Below, piece by piece: positions 1 through 6,136 of a stretch of DNA of 13,455 bases. The notes under the pieces are model-generated. The model was not told where the DNA came from and did not search any database. It saw only the letters and a list, made by a program, of their open reading frames with translations. Where the stretch lies: NCBI GenBank assembly GCA_938021455.1, contig CALIGP010000205.1, positions 1 through 13,455 of the forward strand, in the 5' to 3' direction. A program made the translations under genes and the position numbers. Position 1 is the stretch's first letter. Each line of letters opens with the position of its first letter. Source of the stretch: an uncultured Lewinella sp. Its GTDB lineage: Bacteria > Bacteroidota > Bacteroidia > Chitinophagales > Saprospiraceae.

Positions 1-1
1 G

Positions 2-292
2 TTCGATGTCGCCGAACTAGCTAGGCAAAATCACCTAAGTGTTTCTCAACTGAACCGTAAGCTGAATAAATACATTCACCTGCCCGCCGGACAGCTGATC
101 TGGGAAATGAAAATGGAGTATGCCGCCCACCTTTTAGCACAAGGTGAAACCACTATTGGAGATGTTGCCTATAAAGTAGGTTATAAAAGCCAGGCTCATT
201 TTTGCCGTAGTTTCAAGCGTAAATTTTCTTGCACGCCTTCTACATTCAGGAGCAAAAGCGATGGGTTAATCGAATATGCGCGGTATTGGTAA
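2..292 (+). CDS. AraC-family transcriptional regulator, C-terminal HTH domain (5' end outside window)
   Basis: The reading frame is open from the left edge, so only about 96 C-terminal residues are visible. They form the two helix-turn-helix motifs of an AraC-type DNA-binding domain. The first has the family pattern LSVSQLNRKLNKY, the second reads IGDVAYKVGYKSQAHFCRSF followed by a C-T-P-S-T-F ending that matches the usual 'G.SPS.FR'. The 'vSQLnRKL' wording is typical of Bacteroidota AraC proteins and of the output domain of hybrid two-component regulators, so the missing N-terminus could be a ligand-binding or a receiver/sensor domain. The family call is firm; the signal sensed and the targets cannot be read here. 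The stop codon lies inside a tandem duplication. Confidence 0.9.
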   Translation, partial: FDVAELARQNHLSVSQLNRKLNKYIHLPAGQLIWEMKMEYAAHLLAQGETTIGDVAYKVGYKSQAHFCRSFKRKFSCTPSTFRSKSDGLIEYARYW

Positions 293-316
293 AAACATGC
301 GCGGTATTGGTAAAAA
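276..316. repeat. Tandem 20-bp duplication with 21-bp period over the stop codon of the AraC gene
   Basis: Bases 276-295 (ATGCGCGGTATTGGTAAAAA) are repeated exactly at 297-316, with one base (C296) between. The unit covers the last codons (ARYW) and the TAA stop of the upstream regulator. Because the period is 21 bp, the second copy stays in the same frame and repeats the same four codons and stop. Two identical copies suggest a recent slippage or duplication event. Confidence 0.85.
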
Positions 317-493
317 AATAATAAAGAGCGCCCTGATATTTGTATTCGTAAGGTTGTTACTCCTGATTTTAAAAACCAGTTCAACTTATTTGGCTAATAG
401 AAAAACTGAGCTAAGTCCTGATTTTTAAAATTTAGAGTAATTATCAATCATTCATTCAAAACCCTTTTCATTCATTTTCTTAAATAATTTATC

Positions 494-1030
494 ATGTCAA
501 AAGTAGCAGCAGTTACAGCCGGAATAGAAGCAGCCGATAGTCTATATGACCTGGCAAAAAAAATCGGGACAGATTTTTCCATTCCTGGTAAAGGTTTAGT
601 CGTCGCCATTCGGAATTGGACTAAGTACACATTCCGATTCAACTTCAAGGTTAAACGAGGAGTGTTTCTTGGAGCATCTGGAGGGGGCACGGTACATCCA
701 TATTCGAAAAAAAACCACGGCGAACATCAGGAATACGTATTCAAAGGTAGACCAGGTGGTGGATGCAATGCCGTTATAGAACTGGACTCATTGGAAGAGC
801 CAGGAGCTTACTATATGCGTGCCGCAGCCGCGAGGGATGGTTTGAACTATGTTCGGTTTCATGCGAATGATCGAAAAGGTTTAGACAAAATGAAAAAACA
901 TAGGTCAGGAGATGGTTTCATGGAACCTACTTACGGTGAGTATTATTTTCACATTAGCATTTCAGAAGATCACCCCGCCATTTGCACGGTAGAGATTATT
1001 CCGAAAGGTGAAGTAGCACCACGTAGCTAA
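494..1030 (+). CDS. Hypothetical 178-aa protein, possibly actinoporin-like (cytolysin/lectin fold)
   Basis: I do not recognise a firm family. There is no signal peptide or transmembrane segment. Residues 4-25 (VAAVTAGIEAADSLYDLAKKI) could form an amphipathic helix, followed by a basic/Gly stretch, a strand (LVVAIRN, 35-41) and 'WTKYTF'; the rest alternates short hydrophobic strands with Gly/Lys/His loops and ends in ICTVEIIPKG. This order resembles sea-anemone actinoporins: an N-terminal amphipathic helix, an 'IAVGVDN.SGKTW'-like strand, a Gly-rich middle, a Tyr-rich part (here PTYGEYYF) and a final 'AILEIHV'-like strand. That comparison is from memory, by eye, and is an inference. The ATG has AT-rich sequence upstream and no clear ribosome site. 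The gene stands alone: a strong hairpin follows 42 bases after the stop, and the next gene is on the other strand. Confidence 0.8.
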   Translation: MSKVAAVTAGIEAADSLYDLAKKIGTDFSIPGKGLVVAIRNWTKYTFRFNFKVKRGVFLGASGGGTVHPYSKKNHGEHQEYVFKGRPGGGCNAVIELDSLEEPGAYYMRAAAARDGLNYVRFHANDRKGLDKMKKHRSGDGFMEPTYGEYYFHISISEDHPAICTVEIIPKGEVAPRS

Positions 1031-1071
1031 GTGGACGTAAGGGTTCAGCTTTAGAAACGAAAAAGCCACTT

Positions 1072-1115
1072 CAATTGCTCGAGTTGGTGCTTAAGGGCAC
1101 TGACTCGGGCAATTG
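1072..1115 (+). terminator. 19-bp hairpin, likely transcription terminator
   Basis: Bases 1072-1090 pair with 1097-1115 without interruption (three G-T wobbles), with a 6-base loop. It lies 42 bases after the stop at 1030. The T-rich tail on the plus side is weak (TTGTATTAT). On the minus side the hairpin is followed, after six bases, by a run of T, so it may also stop transcription coming from the convergent gene at 1293-2207. Confidence 0.65.
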
Positions 1116-1292
1116 TTGTATTATGATCAGCTATAAGGTTTGATCGTTGTACCTTTCGAGAAGAGTGTAAGGTAAGTTTATCGATACTTTGGAGCCCTGC
1201 TATGGATGATTTTATTCGGATAGGTGAGGGGCGGTTGCTCTCGACTATTATGGAGCTTGTTGTTCTCTGTTCAACCGACGACTTAGACGCCT

Positions 1293-2207
1293 CTAAAACA
1301 CAAACTGCCGCAAATGCCCATAACTCTGCCGTAAGCTAGCCTTTCGCAGTTCAGTATCTCCTTCAAAAGTGCGGTCTTCTACCTCCACGCAGATGGCGCC
1401 ATTATAGCCTGTTTCGCGCAGGTAGCCCACAAATCGTCCCCAGTCCACATCACCCAGCCCGGGAATCTTTGGCGTATGCCAAAGGTTGGGGTGGCTGAAT
1501 ACACCGTAGTAATTACGCTTGTCGACATCAATGCGGGCATCCTTGGCGTGTATGTGCATCATCCGCTCCGGGTAATCCCGGAAGGGGAGAGTGTAGTCCA
1601 TGTGTTGGAGGATGAAATGGCTGGGGTCATAGTTCAGTCCCCAGTTAGCATTGGGAATGTCCGCCCACATCCGCTCCCATACGGCGGGACTGATGGCGAG
1701 GTTGGTGCCGCCGGGCCACTCATCCTTCGTGAAACGCATGGGGCAGTTCTCAATGCCGATGCGCACTCTTTTCTTTTCGGCATAGGCCACAATTGGGCGC
1801 CAGGTGTCCAGAAAGCGGGGCCACTGTTCTTCGATGGTCTGGGTTTTGTCCCGGCCAACGAAGGTGGTTATACAGTTGATGCCAAGGGCGGCAGCGGCGT
1901 CGATTAGCGCCAGGATGTGATCGGTATACACTTTTGCTTCGGCCAGATCTGGCGTCAAGGGGTTTGGATAGTAGCCTAAAGAGCTAATGCTGACGCCGTA
2001 CTTGGTCTGTAAATAAACCATCTCCTGAATGCCGGCTTCATCGAGCTGGCTGATGTCTATGTGGGTGACGCCCGCATAGCGACGTTCTGCCTTGCCCGGT
2101 GGCCAACACATGACCTCCAGGCAGTCATAGCCTACATCGGCGGCGAAGGCGAGGTGCTCTTCCAGGGAAAGCTCGGGGAGAATGGCGGTGACGTAGCCTA
2201 GCTGCAT
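1293..2207 (-). CDS. Sugar phosphate isomerase/epimerase family protein (xylose isomerase-like TIM barrel)
   Basis: The 304-residue protein has the length and layout of the xylose isomerase-like/AP endonuclease 2 TIM-barrel family. Expected metal-binding residues are visible: Glu153 in IGIENCP, Asp194/His197 in NYDPSH, the HIHAKDA motif (His218/His220) and Glu275/Glu277 in CVEVEDR. N-terminal LGYVTAILPELSLEE and 'GYDCLEVMCWPP' (residues 26-37) are also typical of the family. No signal peptide is seen, so it is probably cytoplasmic. Such enzymes isomerise or epimerise keto-sugars or inositol derivatives; the substrate cannot be read from sequence. It stands alone, with no transporter or dehydrogenase partner next to it. 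The ATG at 2205-2207 is directly abutted by a short repeat (from 2210), so its leader or promoter would have to lie in or beyond that repeat. Confidence 0.92.
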   Translation of the reverse strand: MQLGYVTAILPELSLEEHLAFAADVGYDCLEVMCWPPGKAERRYAGVTHIDISQLDEAGIQEMVYLQTKYGVSISSLGYYPNPLTPDLAEAKVYTDHILALIDAAAALGINCITTFVGRDKTQTIEEQWPRFLDTWRPIVAYAEKKRVRIGIENCPMRFTKDEWPGGTNLAISPAVWERMWADIPNANWGLNYDPSHFILQHMDYTLPFRDYPERMMHIHAKDARIDVDKRNYYGVFSHPNLWHTPKIPGLGDVDWGRFVGYLRETGYNGAICVEVEDRTFEGDTELRKASLRQSYGHLRQFVF

Positions 2208-2209
2208 GG

Positions 2210-2281
2210 GATCACGGATTATGCGGATGAACGCGGATTATGAAAGGTAAGATCGCGGATTTCGCGGATGGACGCGGATTA
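2210..2281 (+). repeat. Two direct copies of a CGCGGATTA-type interspersed repeat
   Basis: Two 31-base units, 2210-2240 and 2251-2281, start with GATC(A/G)CGGATT and end with ACGCGGATTA; they match at 27 of 31 positions and have a 41-base period. Related units recur at 6013-6043 and 6050-6080 and, inverted, at 6085-6111. The right unit continues into a small hairpin (2276-2282 pairing with 2291-2297). The pair sits in the divergent gap between the TIM-barrel gene and the repeat lipoprotein gene. It is non-coding; its function is unknown. Confidence 0.85.
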
Positions 2282-2486
2282 CACGGTGAAGTAATCCTAC
2301 AATTCTCACATTCTATAATTCTAATCACTTTTTGAGTGAATGGGAGTAGAGATCACAGCTCTAAAGAAAAGAAAATTATTTTTTAGTCTTAACCTGTCAC
2401 ACTTTGCCTGGTGGGGCGATATAAGTTCTCGAAAGCAGCTTTTGTACGGGCTGCATTCGTTCTACAAACCAAAGAAACTTCGCTTT

Positions 2487-3692
2487 ATGCAATTTCGTAT
2501 TTTATCCTACGGCATGATCTTTTTCCTGGCCGCTTCTGCCATCTTTTCTTCCTGTGGGATTTTTGAGACAGATGAATTTGAGCTCAATCCAATTTTGGAC
2601 TGCCCGGAGATACAACTCAACTTCGGAGACAGCTGTGAGCTGACCATCCTCGGCGCCCCACAGGCGTTTTTTGGCGTAGTGACCGAAGACTGTGAATGTC
2701 TGGGCGATACGCTGGGGAACACTTTTGACTGCCCTGAATTCGGGCTCAATTTCCGGGACACTTGTATGCGCGCTGATGGTACCCTTGGCGTACTTTCCGG
2801 AGACTGTGTATGTGTCGGAGGCTCTTCCACGGACTTTGACTGCCCGGAGCTGATGCTTAATGTCGGGGATGGCTGTGTAGCTGCTAATGGTGCAGCAGGC
2901 TTCGTAACGCCCAATTGTTTCTGTCAGGAGATAATGGATACTAGTAGTTTTGACTGTCCGGAATTAATGCTGAACTTCCGCGATACTTGTACGCTTGCTG
3001 ATGGGGCCTTTGGCGTCCTTTCCGGCGAATGTGAGTGTTTAGGAGGTGGGAATACATTTGACTGCCCTCGTTTAGAAACCAATATCGGGGATACCTGTAC
3101 ACTTGCCAACGGTAATTTTGGTGTTGCCAGTGAGGATTGCGAATGTTTAGGCAACGGTAATATTTTCGACTGCCCAGAACTACAAGCCAATTTTAACGAT
3201 GCCTGCCGAGTCCCCGGAGGAGGGGAAGGTTTCATTGATGAAAACTGTAACTGTGAAGCCGTAACGGTACGATTTGATTGCCCGGAACTAATGCTTAATG
3301 TCCGGGATACTTGTATGCTTAGAGACGGTAGTCTTGGTGAAGTAAGTGCGAACTGTGAATGTTTGGGCAGCGGCTCTGGTACCTTTGACTGCCCTGACCT
3401 GATGGGCAATATTGAAGAGTTTTGTATCACTGCGGACAGCACCGCGGGCTTCATAAATCAAGACTGCTTCTGCCAAGAGGTTTCGGGCGACTTTGACTGC
3501 CCCGAGTTGGAAGCAAACGTCGGAGATGATTGTCGTACCGCTGCAGGAATTGGAGGTGTCGTCACCCAAGACTGTGGCTGTGAAACGAACAGTATGTTCG
3601 ATTGCCCTGACCTACAGCTCAATGTCGGTGATGCCTGTATCAAAAGAGATAGCACTGCGGGCACCATTACCCCTAATTGTGTCTGCAGTTAA
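2487..3692 (+). CDS. Lipoprotein with ten Cys-rich tandem repeats
   Basis: The frame is open from 2340, but the ATG at 2487 is the best start because it gives a lipoprotein signal at once: MQFRI, a hydrophobic core (YGMIFFLAASAIF) and the lipobox FSSC with Cys23 as acylation site. The resulting protein has 401 residues. From about residue 37 to the end it consists of ten repeats of about 36 residues, each of the form FDCPEL.LN.GD.C...DG..G.....(D/N)C.C, with four Cys per repeat and 40 in total. The regular Cys number suggests disulfides within each unit and an exported, envelope-associated protein. Similar 'CP.L..N.GD.C' segments occur in large secreted proteins of Saprospiraceae-like bacteria (recalled, not searched). 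There is no enzymatic motif; an adhesive or structural role is only a guess. It has its own terminator and is followed by the sigma/barrel unit. Confidence 0.85.
   Translation: MQFRILSYGMIFFLAASAIFSSCGIFETDEFELNPILDCPEIQLNFGDSCELTILGAPQAFFGVVTEDCECLGDTLGNTFDCPEFGLNFRDTCMRADGTLGVLSGDCVCVGGSSTDFDCPELMLNVGDGCVAANGAAGFVTPNCFCQEIMDTSSFDCPELMLNFRDTCTLADGAFGVLSGECECLGGGNTFDCPRLETNIGDTCTLANGNFGVASEDCECLGNGNIFDCPELQANFNDACRVPGGGEGFIDENCNCEAVTVRFDCPELMLNVRDTCMLRDGSLGEVSANCECLGSGSGTFDCPDLMGNIEEFCITADSTAGFINQDCFCQEVSGDFDCPELEANVGDDCRTAAGIGGVVTQDCGCETNSMFDCPDLQLNVGDACIKRDSTAGTITPNCVCS
2595..3689 (+). repeat. Ten in-frame coding repeats (105-129 bp) of the Cys-rich unit
   Basis: Units begin at 2595, 2724, 2835, 2949, 3057, 3165, 3273, 3384, 3492 and 3597. 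Each starts with codons for (F/L)DCP. Most spacings are 105-114 bp; only the first unit is longer (129 bp). The copies have diverged at DNA level. Units 3 and 8 share a distinctive CFCQE ending, and units 1, 4, 5 and 7 share CECLG, which hints at older block duplications. Confidence 0.9.
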
Positions 3693-3764
3693 GATTTTAG
3701 CGGCGGAACCAATTTCAAGCTTACCTTGCTAACCTGAGGAGATAAGCGGTTCGCCCGCGACCAG

Positions 3765-3796
3765 GGCGGGTAGACTAGCCGACTAGTCTGCCCGCC
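3765..3796 (+). terminator. Intrinsic terminator of the repeat-lipoprotein gene
   Basis: A 14-bp GC-rich stem (3765-3778 with 3783-3796, one G-T wobble) closes a CCGA tetraloop and is followed directly by TTATTTTAAG. It lies 72 bases after the lipoprotein stop and ends 30 bases before the ATG of the sigma factor gene, so it separates the two transcription units. The promoter of the sigma gene then has little room downstream of the hairpin. Confidence 0.8.
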
Positions 3797-3826
3797 TTAT
3801 TTTAAGTTTACCACGAAAGTGAATTG

Positions 3827-4462
3827 ATGAACCAAGGAATTGATCAGCGACTGATTGCCGACTGCATCGCCAACCAACGGGTGGCGCAACGACGACTCTA
3901 TGAACTGACGGTTCCTTATTTCACGATCATTGCCAAGCGTTACCTCCGGAACCCGGAAGACCTGAAAGACATCCTGCAAGACAGCTACCTGAATATCTTT
4001 CATAAGCTGGAACAGTTTGATCCGAGCCGGGCGAGCTTCAAAACATGGGCCACCCGCGTACTGATCAATAACTGCCTGAAAAGAAATTCGAACGGACAAA
4101 GAAATGCCACGGAAGAACTCATCGTGGAAAGAAGCCAGAAGAGTACCTCACCTGGGGTGATCGAAAAGCTGTCTACGGATGAGTTAATTGTCTGGTTAAA
4201 GCGAATGCCCGAAGCCTATTACGCTGTTTTTAGCCTGAATGTAATTGATGGGTTTTCACACCCTGAAATTGCGGGGATGCTAAATATTGATGCTGCGCTT
4301 TCCCGTAAACGCCTGTCGAGGGCAAGAGCCTGGCTGAAACAGGAGATGATTCGCGATCCGAAATCACCCTTACGGGATGACCCACGTTTCCGCAGGGAAA
4401 TGATGAGCATCCAGGCCTTCGTGTTGATTCAGGCCTTCATCTATGGCTTACCGGATGTTTAA
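3827..4462 (+). CDS. ECF-type RNA polymerase sigma factor
   Basis: The 211-residue protein has sigma region 2 at about residues 28-86, with the core-binding helix PEDLKDILQDSYLNIF and the 'FKTWATRVLINNCL' segment. Region 4 lies at about 117-172, with MPEAYYAVFSLNVIDGFSHPEIAGML and a recognition helix ending in RKRLSRARAWLKQ. This is the Bacteroidota ECF pattern ('LP..Y..VF.L..IDG.SH.EIA..L..'). The usual 'S.GT.KSQL' before the recognition helix is replaced by DAALSRKRL. Unusual is a tail of about 35 residues after region 4, first charged (RDPKSPLRDDPRFRRE) and then hydrophobic (AFVLIQAFIYG). The ATG at 3827 is preferred over the in-frame TTG just before it. The next gene starts 58 bases downstream and likely encodes its membrane partner. 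Confidence 0.92.
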   Translation: MNQGIDQRLIADCIANQRVAQRRLYELTVPYFTIIAKRYLRNPEDLKDILQDSYLNIFHKLEQFDPSRASFKTWATRVLINNCLKRNSNGQRNATEELIVERSQKSTSPGVIEKLSTDELIVWLKRMPEAYYAVFSLNVIDGFSHPEIAGMLNIDAALSRKRLSRARAWLKQEMIRDPKSPLRDDPRFRREMMSIQAFVLIQAFIYGLPDV

Positions 4463-4520
4463 GCACTACACTCACTAATCTTAGTATAACTATACGATAC
4501 AGATTTACCCGATTATTAGT

Positions 4521-6014
4521 ATGAAACTATTTGAAGATTACATCCGACGGCACTTCCGTGAAGCGACCTCCACCAAGGAGATCGAGGCGGATGACCTTTG
4601 GGCGGACATCGAGGCGAGCTTACCACCCGAAAGTGAGGAGGAACCCGTTGTTGGTTCTCCTTTCCGGGGCATTATTCTTGGCCTGGTGCTACTCGGCGGG
4701 CTGTTTATAGCCGGACTACTGTTATGGCCCCTGGGCGATGAGGAACAGCGTGTTTTGGCGGACTCTGCGGAAGGGGAGACCGTTGCCGTAGGCAGCGAGG
4801 GCAGCCCTTCGACGGGGCAAACTGATCCGTCTTCCGGAACCAGTCAGGGCCTGGCCAATGATGCCGAAACGAAAGCAGCAAACGCAAGTCTGCGGTCTCC
4901 CTCGGCCTCTCTAAAAGAGCTTTACCCTGCACCTGCGGGTCCCGCCAAAAAAACAGCGCCCTTGTCCAGTCAAACTAAGGCTAGGTCCAACTTTCCTACG
5001 GGAGCTACTGCTGATCGTACTGAAGAACAGGGCGAAAACGCCGGAGCCGGAACGCTGCGGGCTTCGTCTCAGACGACCGAAACAAGTACGGCCAAAACAA
5101 TCTTAATAAAAGCGGGCGTCCTACCCACCAGCCAACTTAATTCTCCTGCCAACGAGAGTACATCACCTTCCCGTTTATCGAACACTACGGCGTCTGGGGT
5201 TGACAATGGAGTCAATGCTCTCTCTGCCCTATCGGCTTTGGTGCGGATTCCCTCCCTTGCCATAGAGCCACTAAGAATTGACGAAAAGCCTTTAGCGCTT
5301 CCTCAGCTATTACCCTATACCTCTTCTCCTGAGACCTTCCGTAAGTCGGGCACCGCTAAGCTAGAATTTAGTGCCTCCGTTGGCAGCAGTCTGATGCTCC
5401 GGAAGTACCTGAACCCATCCGAGGGTAATGCGGTCAATGCTCTGAACGCTGCCGTTGGTAACACCTTCGGGCAGTCTGTTTCGCTGGAATTTTCTTATCG
5501 GCTTTCTAATAAGTTGAGGCTCAATTCTGGACTGGAGTATTGGCGGACGCACAATACTTTTCGCTACACCATTGAGCGGGATTCATTTACGGTTCATCCT
5601 TCTTTTCCCGAAAGAACCACGGCAGCCCAGTACATCCGCCGTATTACACATAATAACTACCAGCAATTCTTGGCATTACCCATTTTATTGGAGTATCGGC
5701 AAGTCTTTGGCCGCTTTGAAGCAGGCCTGGGAGCGGGCCTTGCCCTGAATTACCAATTGCAGGCCAATGGGCGAACGCTGGCTTCTAGGGACGAAGTCGT
5801 CTCCTATGACTCTTCTTCCGGAGACACCCCTGATTTCTTTCTGTCCTACCGTCTACGACCTTCTCTGATGTTTAGTCCAAAACCCAATAGCCGTACAAAG
5901 TTCCGCTTGCAAACGGACGTTCAGTACTACCGATTCGGGGAATCTTCCGTAACGGGCTTAAGCCAGCGGGCTATTTTGCTGGGCGGGAGTATTGGGATTA
6001 CTTACCGCCTCTGA
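4521..6014 (+). CDS. Membrane-anchored anti-sigma-like protein with C-terminal outer-membrane-type beta-barrel
   Basis: The 497-residue protein has three parts. Residues 1-48 are charged and cytoplasmic-looking (MKLFEDYIRRHF, then DDLWADIEASLP), resembling N-termini of Bacteroidota proteins encoded after ECF sigma genes. One hydrophobic helix spans about 49-70 (GIILGLVLLGGLFIAGLLLW). A Ser/Thr/Ala/Gly-rich linker of about 200 residues follows. From about 278 onward there are alternating amphipathic strands (LEFSASVGSSLMLRKYL, SVSLEFSYRLSNKLRLNSGLEY, FRLQTDVQYYRFGE) ending in GGSIGITYRL, typical of PorT/OmpW-like small barrels. It probably binds and restrains the sigma factor encoded just upstream, with the barrel as sensor or envelope anchor; this role is inferred from order and architecture. 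It shares an operon with the sigma factor. Its stop codon overlaps the first base pairs of a repeat cluster. Confidence 0.8.
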   Translation: MKLFEDYIRRHFREATSTKEIEADDLWADIEASLPPESEEEPVVGSPFRGIILGLVLLGGLFIAGLLLWPLGDEEQRVLADSAEGETVAVGSEGSPSTGQTDPSSGTSQGLANDAETKAANASLRSPSASLKELYPAPAGPAKKTAPLSSQTKARSNFPTGATADRTEEQGENAGAGTLRASSQTTETSTAKTILIKAGVLPTSQLNSPANESTSPSRLSNTTASGVDNGVNALSALSALVRIPSLAIEPLRIDEKPLALPQLLPYTSSPETFRKSGTAKLEFSASVGSSLMLRKYLNPSEGNAVNALNAAVGNTFGQSVSLEFSYRLSNKLRLNSGLEYWRTHNTFRYTIERDSFTVHPSFPERTTAAQYIRRITHNNYQQFLALPILLEYRQVFGRFEAGLGAGLALNYQLQANGRTLASRDEVVSYDSSSGDTPDFFLSYRLRPSLMFSPKPNSRTKFRLQTDVQYYRFGESSVTGLSQRAILLGGSIGITYRL

Positions 6015-6111
6015 TCACGGATTAGGCGGATGAAAAAGGATTAAAAAAAGATCGCGGGTTACGCGGATTAACGCAGATGATTTGTCCGTGTTTATCCGCG
6101 TAATCCGCGAT
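6013..6111. repeat. Second cluster of CGCGGATTA-type repeats, two direct and one inverted unit
   Basis: Unit 6013-6043 matches the unit at 2210-2240 at 27 of 31 bases. Unit 6050-6080 resembles 2251-2281, and 6085-6111 is an inverted copy. The outer edges carry CTGATCACGG (6011-6020) and, inverted, CTGTGATCAG (6131-6140), so the TGA stops of both convergent genes lie inside the outermost arms. The whole gap between the two genes is therefore repeat-derived or nearly so. Confidence 0.8.
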
Positions 6112-6117
6112 TTTTTT
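6045..6117. terminator. Bidirectional intrinsic terminator formed by inverted repeat units
   Basis: Bases 6051-6077 pair with 6085-6111 (25 of 27 positions, including two G-T wobbles) around a 7-base loop. The stem is flanked on the left by seven A (6043-6049) and on the right by T-tract 6111-6117, so either strand gives a GC-rich hairpin followed by a U run. It lies between the plus-strand barrel gene (stop 6014) and the minus-strand molybdenum hydroxylase gene (stop at 6137), the right place to end both transcripts. Confidence 0.85.
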
Positions 6118-6136
6118 AGTAATCTACTTTCTGTGA

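Noticed and set aside
331..426. Three copies of a (C/T)CCTGAT(A/T)TT motif at 331, 361 and 416
   Set aside because: Spacing is irregular (30 and 55 bases) in an AT-rich gap, so it may be chance; operators for the AraC protein cannot be claimed.
2340..2486. In-frame extension of the repeat lipoprotein by 49 residues at its N-terminus
   Set aside because: It would bury the signal peptide and lipobox; the sequence lacks protein-like features, and the ATG at 2487 gives a standard lipoprotein start.
2595..3689. Regular repeats considered as a CRISPR array
   Set aside because: The repeats are diverged, in frame, contiguous without unique spacers of constant size, and encode a Cys-rich protein motif.
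4482..4495. Short AT-rich inverted repeat (TAGTATAACTATAC) between the sigma and barrel genes
   Set aside because: The arms are only four to five bases and fit an AT-rich gap by chance; there is no supporting context for an operator.
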